NCBI GenBank assembly: GCA_002102555.1
Contig: MCFL01000002.1
Location: 558,001 to 622,000 of the forward strand
Direction: 5' to 3'
Length of the DNA: 64,000 nt
Origin: Catenaria anguillulae PL171
Lineage: Eukaryota > Blastocladiomycota > Blastocladiomycetes > Blastocladiales > Catenariaceae
Shown here piece by piece: positions 1 to 11,335 of the stretch; position 1 is the stretch's first letter, and every line of letters begins with the position of its first letter. Under the pieces are notes generated by a model that saw nothing but the letters and a program-made list of their open reading frames with translations, was not told the origin of the DNA and ran no database searches. Both the position numbers and the translations under genes were made by a program.

Positions 1-1025
1 TGCCGCACGTGACCGTGACTGTGCGGGACGAGGCCTGGGTCCTCAAGCACGGCATGCATGCGTTCCATGCGGTTGCAAAAGGTAGCAAGGAGCCGCTCCG
101 GTTTGTCGAGGTGGCGTACCGCGGTCGGAACCTCTTGGGATCCGACCCCGAACAAACTGCTCGAGTGCAAGTCAATCAAGACGAGGTCGCCGTGGAGAAG
201 CGCGAGGACGTCATCGACCTGGTGCTTGTCGGGAAGGGAGTCACTTTTGACAGTGGCGGTGTAAGCATTAAACCAGCGGCTGGCATGGCGCTCATGCGCG
301 GGGACATGGGCGGTGCAGCCACCGTGCTGGCCGCAACTCACGCAGTCGCCCGACTTGGTCTCCCCATCAATCTCACGACCCTGATTCCGCTTGCCGAAAA
401 CATGCCAAGCGGCTCGGCTGTCAAACCGGGCGACGTTGTGCGCGCAAGCAACGGGCTCACCATCGAAATCGACAACACGGACGCCGAGGGCCGCTTGCTG
501 CTTGCCGACGCACTTTTTTACGCCACCACGCACTTGCGGCCGCGCGCCATCATTGACGTTGCCACGCTCACGGGCGCCATTGACGTCGCCCTCGGCAGGC
601 AGTATGCGGGCGTGTTTGCGACGCACGAGGCCTTGTGGGCAAAGATTCATAAGGCTGCACAAGTTGCAGGCGATCCCGTGTGGCGCATGCCGCTGGACCC
701 GTCGTACCTGGCCGCCATGCAGTCGAGTGTTGCCGATCTCAAGAATGCAGGCGATCGGTCGGCGGGCGCGTGCACGGCGGCCGCGTTCTTGTACCAGTTT
801 TTGCGGCCCGCGCTGCCGGCAAAGGCCGCGTTGGCGGTCGAGCCCCTGGCAAACGGGGATTTGCCTGCGCCGTGCCCGTGGGCCCATGTGGACATGGCGG
901 GCGTCATGCATCATGGCAAGGCCGTGGATGCCATGAATGGCGCAGGCATGACTGGACGGCCCACGCGTGTTCTCGTGGAGGTGGTGAGGGGACTGATTGA
1001 GGAGAGGAAGGTGAGAGATGAGTGA
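1..1025 (+). CDS. Leucyl aminopeptidase, M17 family (5' end outside window)
   Basis: C-terminal catalytic domain of an M17 cytosol/leucyl aminopeptidase, a two-metal hexameric enzyme that removes N-terminal residues from peptides. Visible family motifs: KGVTFDSGG, which holds the active-site Lys and a metal-binding Asp; MRGDMGG; and the family signature NTDAEGRLLLADAL with its Asp and Glu metal ligands. The C-terminal region (DLKNAGDRSAGACTAAAFL, then WAHVDMAG) also fits the family. The first readable codon is GTG and the frame is open to base 1, so the N-terminal domain lies upstream of the window; no start is visible. The stop is TGA at 1023-1025. About 340 residues are present, against roughly 480-520 for a whole protein. 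No intron is seen. Confidence 0.93.
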   Translation, partial: PHVTVTVRDEAWVLKHGMHAFHAVAKGSKEPLRFVEVAYRGRNLLGSDPEQTARVQVNQDEVAVEKREDVIDLVLVGKGVTFDSGGVSIKPAAGMALMRGDMGGAATVLAATHAVARLGLPINLTTLIPLAENMPSGSAVKPGDVVRASNGLTIEIDNTDAEGRLLLADALFYATTHLRPRAIIDVATLTGAIDVALGRQYAGVFATHEALWAKIHKAAQVAGDPVWRMPLDPSYLAAMQSSVADLKNAGDRSAGACTAAAFLYQFLRPALPAKAALAVEPLANGDLPAPCPWAHVDMAGVMHHGKAVDAMNGAGMTGRPTRVLVEVVRGLIEERKVRDE

Positions 1026-1399
1026 GCCACATACACATCGACATGCTGCGCGGGCGATTTATTATATAAGTGCTTGTATACCTACCTATGTCCATTTGCA
1101 GCCGGAATCGCACTTGAGTGCTAGTGTGGATGCAAAGGGTCGTGCGCGGGAGCCAGGGTTCCCACAAATTATCGGAACTCTCACGATACTCTTCCGCGAG
1201 GACGACGTTGTGGCCTCGCGAATCGCGCAAGGGCAAGAGGTTGATGACGCGTGCGTTTCAGTCAGCCTTTGGCAGTCTTTTTGCGTCGTCATGATGGGCC
1301 AATTGGAAGTAATCATGTATTACATGTGTTTCAATTGCCCTACACTTGATGCATTTTGACTTGTTTCACAATAAGGTTGTGAAGTATAACTCTTCAGCC

Positions 1400-4300
1400 A
1401 TGCACAATCACCGGCCAAGCGTTGCAGCCCTGGTTCCACGGCGATGTTTAGCGGCCCTCAACCTCTTGACCGCAGCTGCTGCTTGCTTGTCCTTGATATC
1501 GATAACCATCTGCTCGGCTCAGACACCCCCACCGCTCAAGTTTGCCTCATCCTCAGATTATACGTATGTTTCAACTATTTGCTCTTGTCTTCCCATGTCA
1601 GATGATTCTGGTGTAGTTATTTACCATACACGTAATTCAGTGCGAGTGGACGCTCCATCACCAATTCATACCATGCAGGTGTTCGAATCGCGTTCGACGA
1701 AATCAATGCGAATGGCGGTTACAATGGTCGGCGCCTTGACTTCATCACCATGGATGACGGCTACGTCGCGTCGAGAACCAGGGCGAACGTCGAAACATTG
1801 TACAATGCGCATCCAGACTTGATTGCATTTGTCGCTGGTTTGGTACGTTATGGTACCTTTGGGAAACAGTTGGAGCCCGGGCTGAAGTCTTGGCATGCAT
1901 AGGGAACGGCAAACACACTGGCAAGTATTCCATTCGCCGCCAACCGTTCTATCGGCCTCTTTTTCCCTGCTACTGGCGCAGAATCACTCCGGAACCCGTT
2001 CGTGCGTGTCGTGCCCAATCTCGTCGCGAGCTACTCGTCGGAGGCGGCCTTTGGTGTGAAATACGCAACTCAGGTGCTCAAGCTCAACCGTATCTCACTC
2101 ATATTCCAAAACGATGCATTTGGTGAGCCCCCTACGACGCTCGCGCGCAACAAGCTGCGCGACATGGGTATCACGCCATTCACGGTAGCCAGCTATCCGA
2201 CCGGATCCATGAACATGACGGGCGCTGTCGAGTCGCTGTTTTCCAAAGAGTGGCTGCCGCAGGCCGTTTTGATGTACACGTTTGGCCCTCAAACGGCCAT
2301 GATCATTCGCGATTATCAGGCAAGGACACGATATCCCACCAAGTTCATTCTCATGTCAGTAGCGGACTTTGTCAACTTGAGGTCGATTATGGGGTCGTCC
2401 GGGGTTTATGAGAATGTCTACCTGATTCGATCGGCACCAGATCCGAACGACAACTCATTCCTCATCTCGTATGACCTTGTTTCCATCGCTCTCCGCTTTC
2501 ACACTGAGACGCTGACCGGATGGCGTGCGCATTTACAGGCAACGCTTCAACGCCGCGGCCAACCTATACAATGCCACCGTCTACCGCGAGCACTACACCA
2601 TGCTTGGATACATGGCAGGGCATTTGGTGCATCAAGTCCTCACACGCCATGACTCACGGACCAACGTGACTTCGGCATCGTTCCTTAACACATTGTACAG
2701 CACAAACGTGTTCAATGTGTTTGGCCTGACTGTCGGGCCGTATTCGGATGCAGCCCAAGGATCGTGCAATCAGGGCCTGCGCCAACTTTGGTTATCGCAA
2801 GCGACAAGTACCGGTTGGAGGGCAGTCACGAACGAGCCCGGTCTCGGTGCACTCTTGGAGCCGTGGCCATCAATGTGTGTGTATCAGGACAAAAAGGCCA
2901 GGCTGCCATCGATCTGGGGGCTAGGCATTGCCCCCCAAGACACAAGCCCAATGGCAAAAGATTTCGTTGCTGGTGTCAAGGCGTCGGTCCGATACTTTAA
3001 CGAGATTGAGGGCGGCGGGCTCGCACAGCTTGTCGTACACGCTGAAGATGTCGATTGGAAGGGGACAAAAGTGTCGAGCGTCAATCCATTCTTCACCGGA
3101 ACAGCAGCGCCAGCGCCAAGTAGCGCGATTCAAAGGTTCTTGAACGAGTACCGGGTGGCCGGTCTCATTGGGTCGTCGCATTTGAGTGTTGCCGGTGGTA
3201 CCACAACGGGTCAGGTGTCCGAATTGCTCTCCGATTTGCAAGGCCGGCCAGTAGTCGGTGTTCTAGGCGGAGATTCGCCGTTTTACGATACTCCTCCAAC
3301 ACACAGATTGTCCCACATCGCTCATCCTACACGTCGGATTTCTTTGGCTTGCTCGACGCATTCTACATCAGGCGCAACCTCAAGCGCGTCGGCCTCCTTT
3401 GCATTACCGGCGATGGTCAACAATTTGTTCGCATCTGCGCCCAAGCGCGGCAAGCATTTGATACTCTCAACATGGTGCCTGCGTTTGCAAGAGAGTTTTT
3501 GCTTACGCCATCGGCACCGCTGCTGGAGGAGACGTTGACGCACTTGCCTTTACAGGACGACATGTCCTTGACGGGTGCTGTTGACGGAATCATCTATGTC
3601 GGACCTAATGCGCAGTCGTTTCACAAGTCATGGTCAACTTGGTCTCGATTCAGCGCAACATTACTGTCGGCGTCGGCTCATACTTGGACACAAGCGCCGC
3701 GTTTGTGCCCGCCAACGCACCACCCGTTTTGCAAGTGCGCACAGTGCCGCCGCGCGGTAGCGCGTTTGACAAGTACTCGAGCATCTACGACCATCTGGAC
3801 GGGATTGGGAATGCATTAAGCATCTCACAGAGTGTGCGGGAAACGAGCGGGTTCATTCAAGGGTTCCTCACAATCGAGCTCCTAATTCGCGGCATTTCAT
3901 CGCTTTCAGACCCGGATAACGGAGCCAGTTTTATCCGCGCGACGCTGCTCAACCGCGAGTTTTTGCTGTTCGACTGGACTGACAAGCCCGTTCGGATTGG
4001 ACCTTATCTCGACCCGCTGATGGCTCAATGTTCGCAACCAACCAACGCGTCCACTTGCGTGCAAGCATTTTGTCGCAAAGGTCTCACGTCCGTCTTTGTC
4101 CAACCGCTCGGCTCCCCTATATCTGCCACCGAAGAGTACGCATACCCAGCTTGCGGCACGCCGCCTTCAGCCGCGCAACGCTCCCGTATCCCAACCTGCG
4201 AGGTCCGCCACATATATGGCAAGTCCATCTGGACCGATATGCAACGCGCCATGCGGTACAGCGCTGCAGGAACAATCTTTTACACGGTCGTCATTGTGGG

Positions 4301-6129
4301 ATTGTTTATTCTGGTGCTAGGAAGTGCCCTCGTGGGTGTGACCCGCTTCAAGTACCATGAGCGCAAGAAGCGGTCGGAAAAGGCCCGGCAGGCGGCAAAG
4401 CAATCGTCATCATCAGCGGTTCTCATGGGCGGAACAGCAGCTAGTTCCATGGCCCGACCCACGTTTTCGCGGTCGACAGCTCAGAAGTCAGGTGGTGTCG
4501 GAGGACGGGGGTCATTTTCGGCAATCGATATGCCCCGTGGGACAATTTCAAAAGGCGCAGGAACTGGCAAGGAGCACGCCGGAGAACAGACGCCCGCAAA
4601 AAAGGAGCTGATTGTCATGATTCGCCCATCGACGGCCAATTACATTGCCATGTTCGGTGTGTTTGCCGATTTTGCCGGGTTTACCTATCTTTTCTTGGTA
4701 CGCTCCAGTTTTCTCACCCTCACGCAGACTCATTTTTCTCCCTGCTTATTGATGCTTGCACAACTGCAGCCTGCCAGGATCGCGTGGGTCGGCACTTTTG
4801 CGTACAAAATTGTCGGCATGCCTGAATCCGATACTGTGGTCGCCAACAACTGGTTTGGGCTCTTCTTTGCTTATTTGTACCTGGCAATTGTCTTTTGCTT
4901 GGCCAACAAGACCATTCTGCAAAAGATTCAGCTGCACGCCCCGCTCGTGTTTGTGGTTGCCGGTTACTTGTTGCCCATGTACAGCTGGATCCTGATTCCG
5001 ATTGTCAAGGATTTGATATGGCCATTTACCATCATTTGCACACAAAACAAGTGCTATCTGGATGACGATTGCACGGGCCTTGTGTGGACGCCAGAACACT
5101 TTGTGACAGCCGTCCTGTCGGGGATTGGCTTTGGTGTTTTGTGCCAGTGTACGCATCTTTCCCATTGACCATTTCTGCCAGCAGCTGAATGGCGCTATTC
5201 TGTCCGTCCACAGAGCCGTCTTCTTCTCCAACGCATGGTGGAAGATTCAGCATCATGTCGACATTATTGAATCCAACGCCATGACCATGACCATGACCCT
5301 CACCAAAATTGTCCTTATCATACTCAATGCTGTGCTACCCCATAACTTTGGTGACGTCCAAATTGTGCAAGTTATCACCATGATTGCCCTCCTTGGGCTC
5401 GTCAACTGGCGCAATTGGACACACGTCCAATGGTGGACCACATTCAAGGGTATCGGCATCTCGTGTGCCCTGATCTCGGCCATTGTTGGACTGGTCGGCG
5501 AAGCCATTGGAGTGTCTGACGCGATCGGATTTCTCGCAGCGCTCATGGTTTCATGGCTCGCTGTGATTGTCGCGGGTGCAAGCATGATTCGCCGCAGGCA
5601 CAAGTCAATCATGATCCCACGCGCCCGCGAGCAGCGCCGGCTCCAGTCGCGCTTCGCAAAGCTCATGGCATTCAATGGGTCATCGGACGGGTCATCGTCG
5701 TACGCGTCATCGGACGACTCATCGCTCGGAAGCGACAACAGCTCGATGCACAGTATTGCGGGTCTTTCCAAGCCAGCTATGCAGCTGCTTGTCGGTTGGC
5801 TGTTGACGCTCGAAAAGAAACAGGTGCTGTCCGCATCAGAGACTTCGTGGTTGATTGGCGATGCAGAGAAGCGCAGGCACGGGTTCGTGTCCATGGTGTT
5901 TTCAGCCGTGGGCGGCGAGGCGGCGGGGTCGGTTGAAAAGCTGCAAAGGTTGTTGATGGAAGCGCCTGCAATTGAGGCTGTTCGGGCCATGGTCAAGCAG
6001 GCGGCTGAGGCGGCTTCACAAGCGAGTGAAACAAGCAGCAGTGCCCTGGCTGCACAAAGTTCGACGGTTCGGTTTTCGGCTGCATTGAGCGGCGGCTCAG
6101 GTGACAATTCGCCCTCTTCACACTCGTGA
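1400..6129 (+). CDS. Receptor-like protein: periplasmic-binding-type ectodomain plus multi-span membrane domain
   Basis: Starts with a signal peptide (ATG 1400; hydrophobic stretch about residues 14-38), then a type I periplasmic-binding/receptor ligand-binding fold: the segment RIAFDEINANGG after 1679 is typical of ABC branched-chain amino-acid and GABA-B ectodomains. Introns seen: one ending at 1678, 1843-1902, 2468-2537 and about 4697-4769. After one span near 4270-4340 comes a Ser/Gly-rich cytoplasmic stretch (4350-4610), then about eight more hydrophobic segments to 5590 and an Ala/Ser-rich tail. The frame must change by one base near 3290, 3615 and 5143 with no splice site available. 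The splice phase of exon 1 does not fit exon 2, so a short exon may be missing. The membrane part is not a clear GABA-B 7TM; a tiny-macrocysts-like domain is possible. Neighbours give no functional hint. Confidence 0.7.
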
Positions 6130-6458
6130 GAATCAGCACAAGTGGTGACGAGGCAGCCGGGCGATGGATGGGAACTGCAGGAATGTGCGAGACTGCGAAG
6201 ACGTTAACACTATAGACTCGTTGATCTTTGTCAAATTTCTCAAAACAACCAACATTTCTCAACATCTCTCGCCGCCTCTGTTTCTCTTGAGCGTCTTCAT
6301 GGCGCATAGTCCCTCACGAGTTTACCAATGTTGAGCAGTTTCGCGAGACCTTCAATTGGACTATACCTTGTCGGCCCACGACGTGATTGAAGTCCAATAT
6401 GCCATGAATCTACCCGTTAATGCTTATGCTACGACGCTCAATGCAATAGTTCTACCTC

Positions 6459-7258
6459 ATGTTCCGACCGCCAGCAACGACTCCATCTCACGCATCTGGC
6501 CCGGTCAGTCCAGCCGCACCGATCCAAGCAGCATCGACAGCGCGAAGTGCACCTGCATCGACGGCTCGACCAACAGGCACCTCAAGCACACCTCTGGCGA
6601 CCTTGGACCCAAGGGCATTTGAATTCTTTTCGAATCTCGAGTCCATCATTGGCCTGGTTCAGGAAGGAAACAACCCTGCGGCCGTTGGATCCGCTGTGCG
6701 TTGCAAAACGTTTTGGGCTGACATGCCCCGGTGGACATGACTGCTCACCGCGTATCGGCATCTCGGAACAGATTTACGACCTGAAGAAGAAGTACGACGA
6801 GGCTCTTGCGCTCTTGGACCGGGTCCCAGACGCCACAAAGTCGATTCGGGAGGTGCAAGACCAGTTGGTGTATCGACAAGAGCAGCTGTGTGAGCGCAAG
6901 TGCGTCTTGGTCTATCTCACCTCTGCTCTTCTGTCCCACCACAACTCATGTCTTCACTGTGAATCATTGCAGGGCAGCGTACCACGAGTACCACGCAATG
7001 GCGTCCAAGGCGTTACTTTCTTCGACGTTGACCTCAGAGGTGGATCTCACGGGTGGGTCTGGCGTGGTTACGTCGCCGGCAACATCGGTACGCACGTCAA
7101 TCGCAGGGGATACGTCAAGTGTCGCCCCCTCGACCCTCGCCAGCCCGACATCGACATCTGGGTTTGCGATCTCGTCGGGCCACGACATTGTTACCCCATC
7201 TGACTTTGTGGATGTACTCAATCTCGAGGACCGCATGGATGTGGACCCAATGCCATGA
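6459..7258 (+). CDS. Mediator subunit 9-like protein (putative)
   Basis: Three exons join in phase: 6459-6695, 6772-6899 and 6973-7258, with introns of 76 and 73 nt (GTGCGT donors in both). The product is about 216 residues. A Ser/Thr/Ala/Pro-rich N-terminus is followed by a helical segment (AFEFFSNLESIIGLVQEG) and a coiled coil (DLKKKYDEALALLDRVP, then YRQEQLCERK) ending near KAAYHEYHAMA. Length and pattern, with a LxxVP turn followed by a Q/E-rich helix, resemble Med9/Cse2 of the Mediator middle module, a coactivator of RNA polymerase II. The C-terminal 75 residues are low-complexity Ser/Thr. The start at 6459 is the first ATG after an in-frame TAG at 6447. Other short coiled-coil nuclear proteins (Med11, Med21) are not excluded. 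Confidence 0.45.
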
Positions 7259-8283
7259 TGTACACTCTTCATTTGCAGTTGCGTTTGTTGGCAAGGGTAA
7301 GGGATGTGTGTCGTTGCGAGTTGCCGGACAGCGACCATGAAAGCAGCAAGATGGCCCTGAGTAGTTGATGAAGCAAACCACACAAAACCGCCCGAATGCG
7401 CGACAGGAGAGCTATAGAGAATGTCCTCCATGTTTGTTGCCGTTCGATCGTCAGCTCAAGGATAAAGTCGTACAACCCAACCAGTGAGAGAATCGTTCAG
7501 TATGAGCAAGGAGAAGGTTCTCCCCGTCACTTCCCACGACGACTGATCTTTCTCTCCCGAAAAAGGGAAACGTCCTAGGTCGTTGGATAAGCAATAGCGA
7601 CGGGGTTAAGATTCAAAGAATAGCAAGACGATTGGGATGGCGGGATGACGCCTCAAGCCTTTGAAGGCAACAAGGCTGGCAACAAGGGCGACACGACGAC
7701 CATGAGCGAGTCTTCGTGATTGCTCGCCAGGTCACTTGGCGCAGCGTGACTGGTCTCTGCGTGTTTGGCTAATGAGTCTCAATCCCTTTGCGCACAATGA
7801 AAATGGATTCAGTCTCAGTTGCCCATGAAAGCAAAAACAATCGCTATTCTATCTGAGACTCTGCGCAACGACGCAAGCATCATCGGCCATTCGCCTCCGC
7901 TCACTGCACTGGCCCGCTCGTGACTCAGTTTCCGACCCGTGGCACCACCTGCTTCGGCCCAAGTCAATCATCCTTCGCAAGTTCGCACGCACACCGTGAC
8001 ACTCACTCACTGGTCCAAACCGAGACCATCGATCCTTCGCTTTCTTTTTGTTCGGCTGACCCCTCTGGTCCCTCTCTTTCCCCTCCATTCCACTGCGCGC
8101 AATCCCCCCGTCCAGCAAGAGGAATCTTGCGTTGCGCTTTGCCAGCGATTCCGCCGCTGAACGCGTCCATTCTTCGTCCTGAGTCTTTGGGGCAAGCCTT
8201 GACCTTGTCGCCGCCTTTTGACGCACGCGCCCGCATTTAAGCACTTTGACTCTCATCAAACCCGAAAATAAACCGACCTCATC
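7259..8283. other. Intergenic region
   Basis: About 1 kb between the Mediator-like gene and the CHY-RING gene. The last 300 bases are pyrimidine-rich and lead into the ATG at 8284. A 410-codon minus-strand ORF overlaps the right part but has no recognisable domain and is antisense to the downstream gene. No gene seen. Confidence 0.5.
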
Positions 8284-9732
8284 ATGGATCCATCGTCCTC
8301 CTCGGCGACCAACGCGTCCCCTGGTGCCGGCGCGGGAACTGCCAGCTCCACGGGCCCGCCCGACGAGTCCAACCTGCGCAAGCAAATTCTCATGATCCAG
8401 CAAGACAAGTCGATACCGGACTCGGAAAAGGCCCGTCGCATCCAGCAGCTCATGTCTGGCTCGTTTGGCCAAAAGCTCGCGGGAAAGGTTTCCGGTGGCA
8501 GCGGCAGTGCCAGCGGCGCGGGCGGCAGCTCTGGCAGCGGGGCAAAGTCGATTCCCGTGTATAATGAGGTGGGCATGATTCGCGAAGAGGAACGGTGCCC
8601 AATGTACCATGACGAGGACAACAAGGTGTTTGGTTGCAAGCATTACATGCGCTCCGTCAAGTTGCAGTCGCATTGTTGCGGCAAGTGGGTCGTGTGCCGG
8701 TTTTGTCACGATGAGGTGTCGGACCATGCCATTATCCGGTATGCTCGCTTTTTTCTGTTTCGTTTCGTTCGATCCACGTTTTGGTCTCACCTCGAGTCGT
8801 TCATGACGTTCAAACTTGACAGTCAAAAGACCAAGCTCATGATGTGCATGCGCTGCTTCCACATCCAACCGTGCTCGCAATTCTGCACCAACGAAGCGTG
8901 CGGCGTCAAGGTGTCGCGCTACTACTGCAACGAGTGCAAGCTTTGGGACGACGACCCGAAAAAGAACATCTACCACTGCTACGACTGTGGAATTTGTCGG
9001 ATTGGTAAAGGTCTGGGTCAGGATTACTTTCATTGCAAAAAGTGCAACGTGTGCATGGCGATTGGCCTCAAGGATCGTCACAAGTGTATCGAGCGCAATT
9101 TGGAATCGGATTGTCCCATTTGTGGCGAGTACATGTTTACGTCAACGACAACCGTCATTTTCATGGTGCGGATCTTGGCGCCTTCATCATGAACTGTCAA
9201 TCGTCTCGCTCACTGTTGGTTTCATTTGGATCCACAGCCGTGCGGTCACTGCATCCACCACAAGTGCTACCAAGAGCACATTCAAACATCGTACACATGT
9301 CCGACATGCTGCAAGTCCCTCGGCAACATGTCCGAGTACTTCAAGCGGATCGACGACGCGCTCAAGCACCACCAAATGCCGCCCGAGTACTCCAACCATC
9401 AATCACTCATCTTCTGCAACGACTGTGAGGCGCGCACCGTGACCAAATTCCACTTCATGTACCACAAGTGTACGGCGGCCGTCAAGTCGACGCGGACCGA
9501 GGTCAACCGCACCACGGGCCAGTCTGAGGAGATTTCCGAGGTCAAGCCGTGCGGGTCCGTCAATACCAAGGTGTTGCAGACGTTTGTGCAGGGGTCACCC
9601 GAAGAGGCGAGCATCACGGCCATGTTGGAGGCGGCGGCAAAGGCGGCAGCGGCGAGCGCGGCAAGTGCGGCGAGCAGCGCGCCGACGGCAACCGGTGCGG
9701 GTGCTGGCGCAAACCAGCAAGGTGGGTCGTGA
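8284..9732 (+). CDS. CHY zinc finger / RING E3 ubiquitin ligase (PIRH2/RCHY1 type)
   Basis: Three exons (8284-8738, 8823-9165, 9238-9732) joined in phase, with introns of 84 and 72 nt. Domain order matches RCHY1/PIRH2: an N-terminal extension with a KARRIQQLM helix typical of fungal members, the CHY zinc finger (from CPMYHDEDNKVFGCKHY), the CTCHY zinc-binding region (CGICRIGKGLGQDYFHC), a RING finger (CPICGEYMF then PCGHCIHHKCY and CPTC) split by intron 2, and a C-terminal zinc ribbon (FCNDCE then YHKC). Such proteins are E3 ubiquitin ligases; in animals PIRH2 targets p53 and in plants relatives act in iron and stress signalling. The fungal substrate is unknown. The Cys/His ligands look complete. 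The C-terminus is an Ala-rich low-complexity tail. The ATG at 8284 is preceded by a pyrimidine-rich leader. Confidence 0.93.
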
Positions 9733-10690
9733 GGAGTCCGGATGGACGTTGTTGTGCGCGGCGTGATCTTGTCTCGTGCCTCCTTTCCCCGCCCCTGTTT
9801 TTTTTCTTTCCCGTACTCTTTTCTCGCACACGCTTGTCCCTCTCCTTTCACCGCTTCTCCAATCCGTTTTTTTCCTTGTTGCCTTTTGTTGACTCCTGCC
9901 CTCCCTCCCTCCACTTGCAAAGCTGGATGCTCTCGTGCAATCTTGCACGTCTGATCATTTTCCCTCATTTTCTTTTGCCTTTTTTTCCTTGACTGTTCTT
10001 CTTGTCGTAATGATCCTTTACTCCCACCTCCTCAACTCGTATACCTTCTCAATGTCATACTCGATTCTGTCTGTTGATGCGTACGGACTTCTTTGCTCTC
10101 TCATCAATATATCACAAGGCTGCTGTCCCTGTGCTTGGATTTGGCCCATCAGACTGCGAGGTCATTCATTTCTGTTCGGATATGACATTTCACATTACAA
10201 GAAAAACTTGACGGTCACTAAAGACCAACAGTTGTGGTTAGTGCGGACCGAACGACAGAGTTTGGCACCACACACACGAAATGCTCTCAGCAACGGAAAC
10301 GCAACGCAAAGCACAAAAACGCCGGATACTCCAGTGACGATACCGGGATGCGGGCTTGCGGGAATGCCGCCCAGCTCGGCGGACCTCCAAACCCGTCGAC
10401 TGCTCACTCTCGCGCATCCCTCTTCCTCGGCTGTCAAACGGATGCGGCGTGCACGGCCTGCTGCCGGGACGACACCAACCTGATTGATCGTGTGCGGGTG
10501 GTGGCGGCATACCTTGGCGAGGAGCAGTTGGGCGATCCAAGTTTCGGCTCCCCGAAGCAGGGACTGCAGGAGCACGGCCAGCTTGGGTCGTTGGCCATGG
10601 GAACGGCAGCGGCACAGCGTTTTGAGGGGCGCCTGGACGATCCGGGATCGGGATGCGGGCTGCAATGGGAGCGAGTTGCCCCCCCCCCCC
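9733..10690. other. Intergenic or unassigned region with a poly-C tract
   Basis: The first 250 bases after the CHY-RING stop are T/C-rich, like a 3' UTR or terminator region. Open frames occur on both strands at 10195-10830 but their composition does not single out one, and none has a recognisable domain. A run of about 14 C ends near 10694, directly before a short coding-like segment. Confidence 0.4.
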
Positions 10691-10694
10691 CCCC

Positions 10695-11001
10695 GCCATG
10701 TGCAAGGCCGAAATCGAGCACGTCGTCAACAGCAGCAAGAACCTCGAGCATGGGGTGCCCGATTTGCCCAAGCTCTCCCTCAAAGTCTGTTATGGCAACA
10801 AGCCCGTCGAGCCATTTCATCGAACCGCCATGACCATCGATGGGGTTGAATTACACGCCCGTCATCAAGGATAACATCATTCAAGCGAGGATGAAACAGC
10901 CTTTTGTCCTCAAGACGGACGACATCAAAATGGGAAAAGAGGTGGAGGAGGACGAAGCGGAAGAGGAGCAGGACAAGTATAGCGATTATGAGTATGAGTA
11001 A
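10695..11001 (+). CDS. 3' coding exon of an unidentified gene, acidic C-terminus
   Basis: A coding-like stretch starts right after the poly-C tract (segments such as DLPKLSLKVCYGNKPVEPF) and, after a one-base frame change near 10843, continues as NYTPVIKDNIIQARMKQPF and a strongly acidic tail (EVEEDEAEEEQDKYSDYEYE) to a TAA at 10999-11001. The amino-acid pattern is unlike the surrounding noise, so I take it as the end of a real gene. I do not recognise the family. The 5' exons, if any, would lie in 9733-10690 and could not be identified; the poly-C run may be an unreliable stretch of sequence. Confidence 0.35.
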
Positions 11002-11335
11002 ACTTGGATTTTTTTTTTTTGTTTTCGCTCATGGCTTGGGTCAAATGACTATACCCTTGTTGGGACGAAGAAAAAGCACTGGTCAGTGATCCTGTACATG
11101 GTCCAGGGCAATCTATTGAGAGCTATGGACAGACAGTACAGCACAGTAACCAACTGTAACCCATCAACAGATTCGCACAAACTTGATTTATGCTGCCTGT
11201 TCGTGAGCGGACCCAGAGACGCGTGCAAGCATTGATGACCCGTCTCATGTCCGAATCGGTTTACGATTTACTTACGTTTGCACACCATGGACAAGGATGC
11301 GCTGATCGCATTTACCACATTTACTTAGGAATTAC

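Noticed and set aside
5253-6107. 284-codon minus-strand ORF
   Set aside because: Antisense to the last membrane segments and tail of the first receptor.
7849-9081. 410-codon minus-strand ORF
   Set aside because: Antisense to the CHY-RING gene, whose zinc-finger motifs leave no doubt about the coding strand; no domain on the minus strand.
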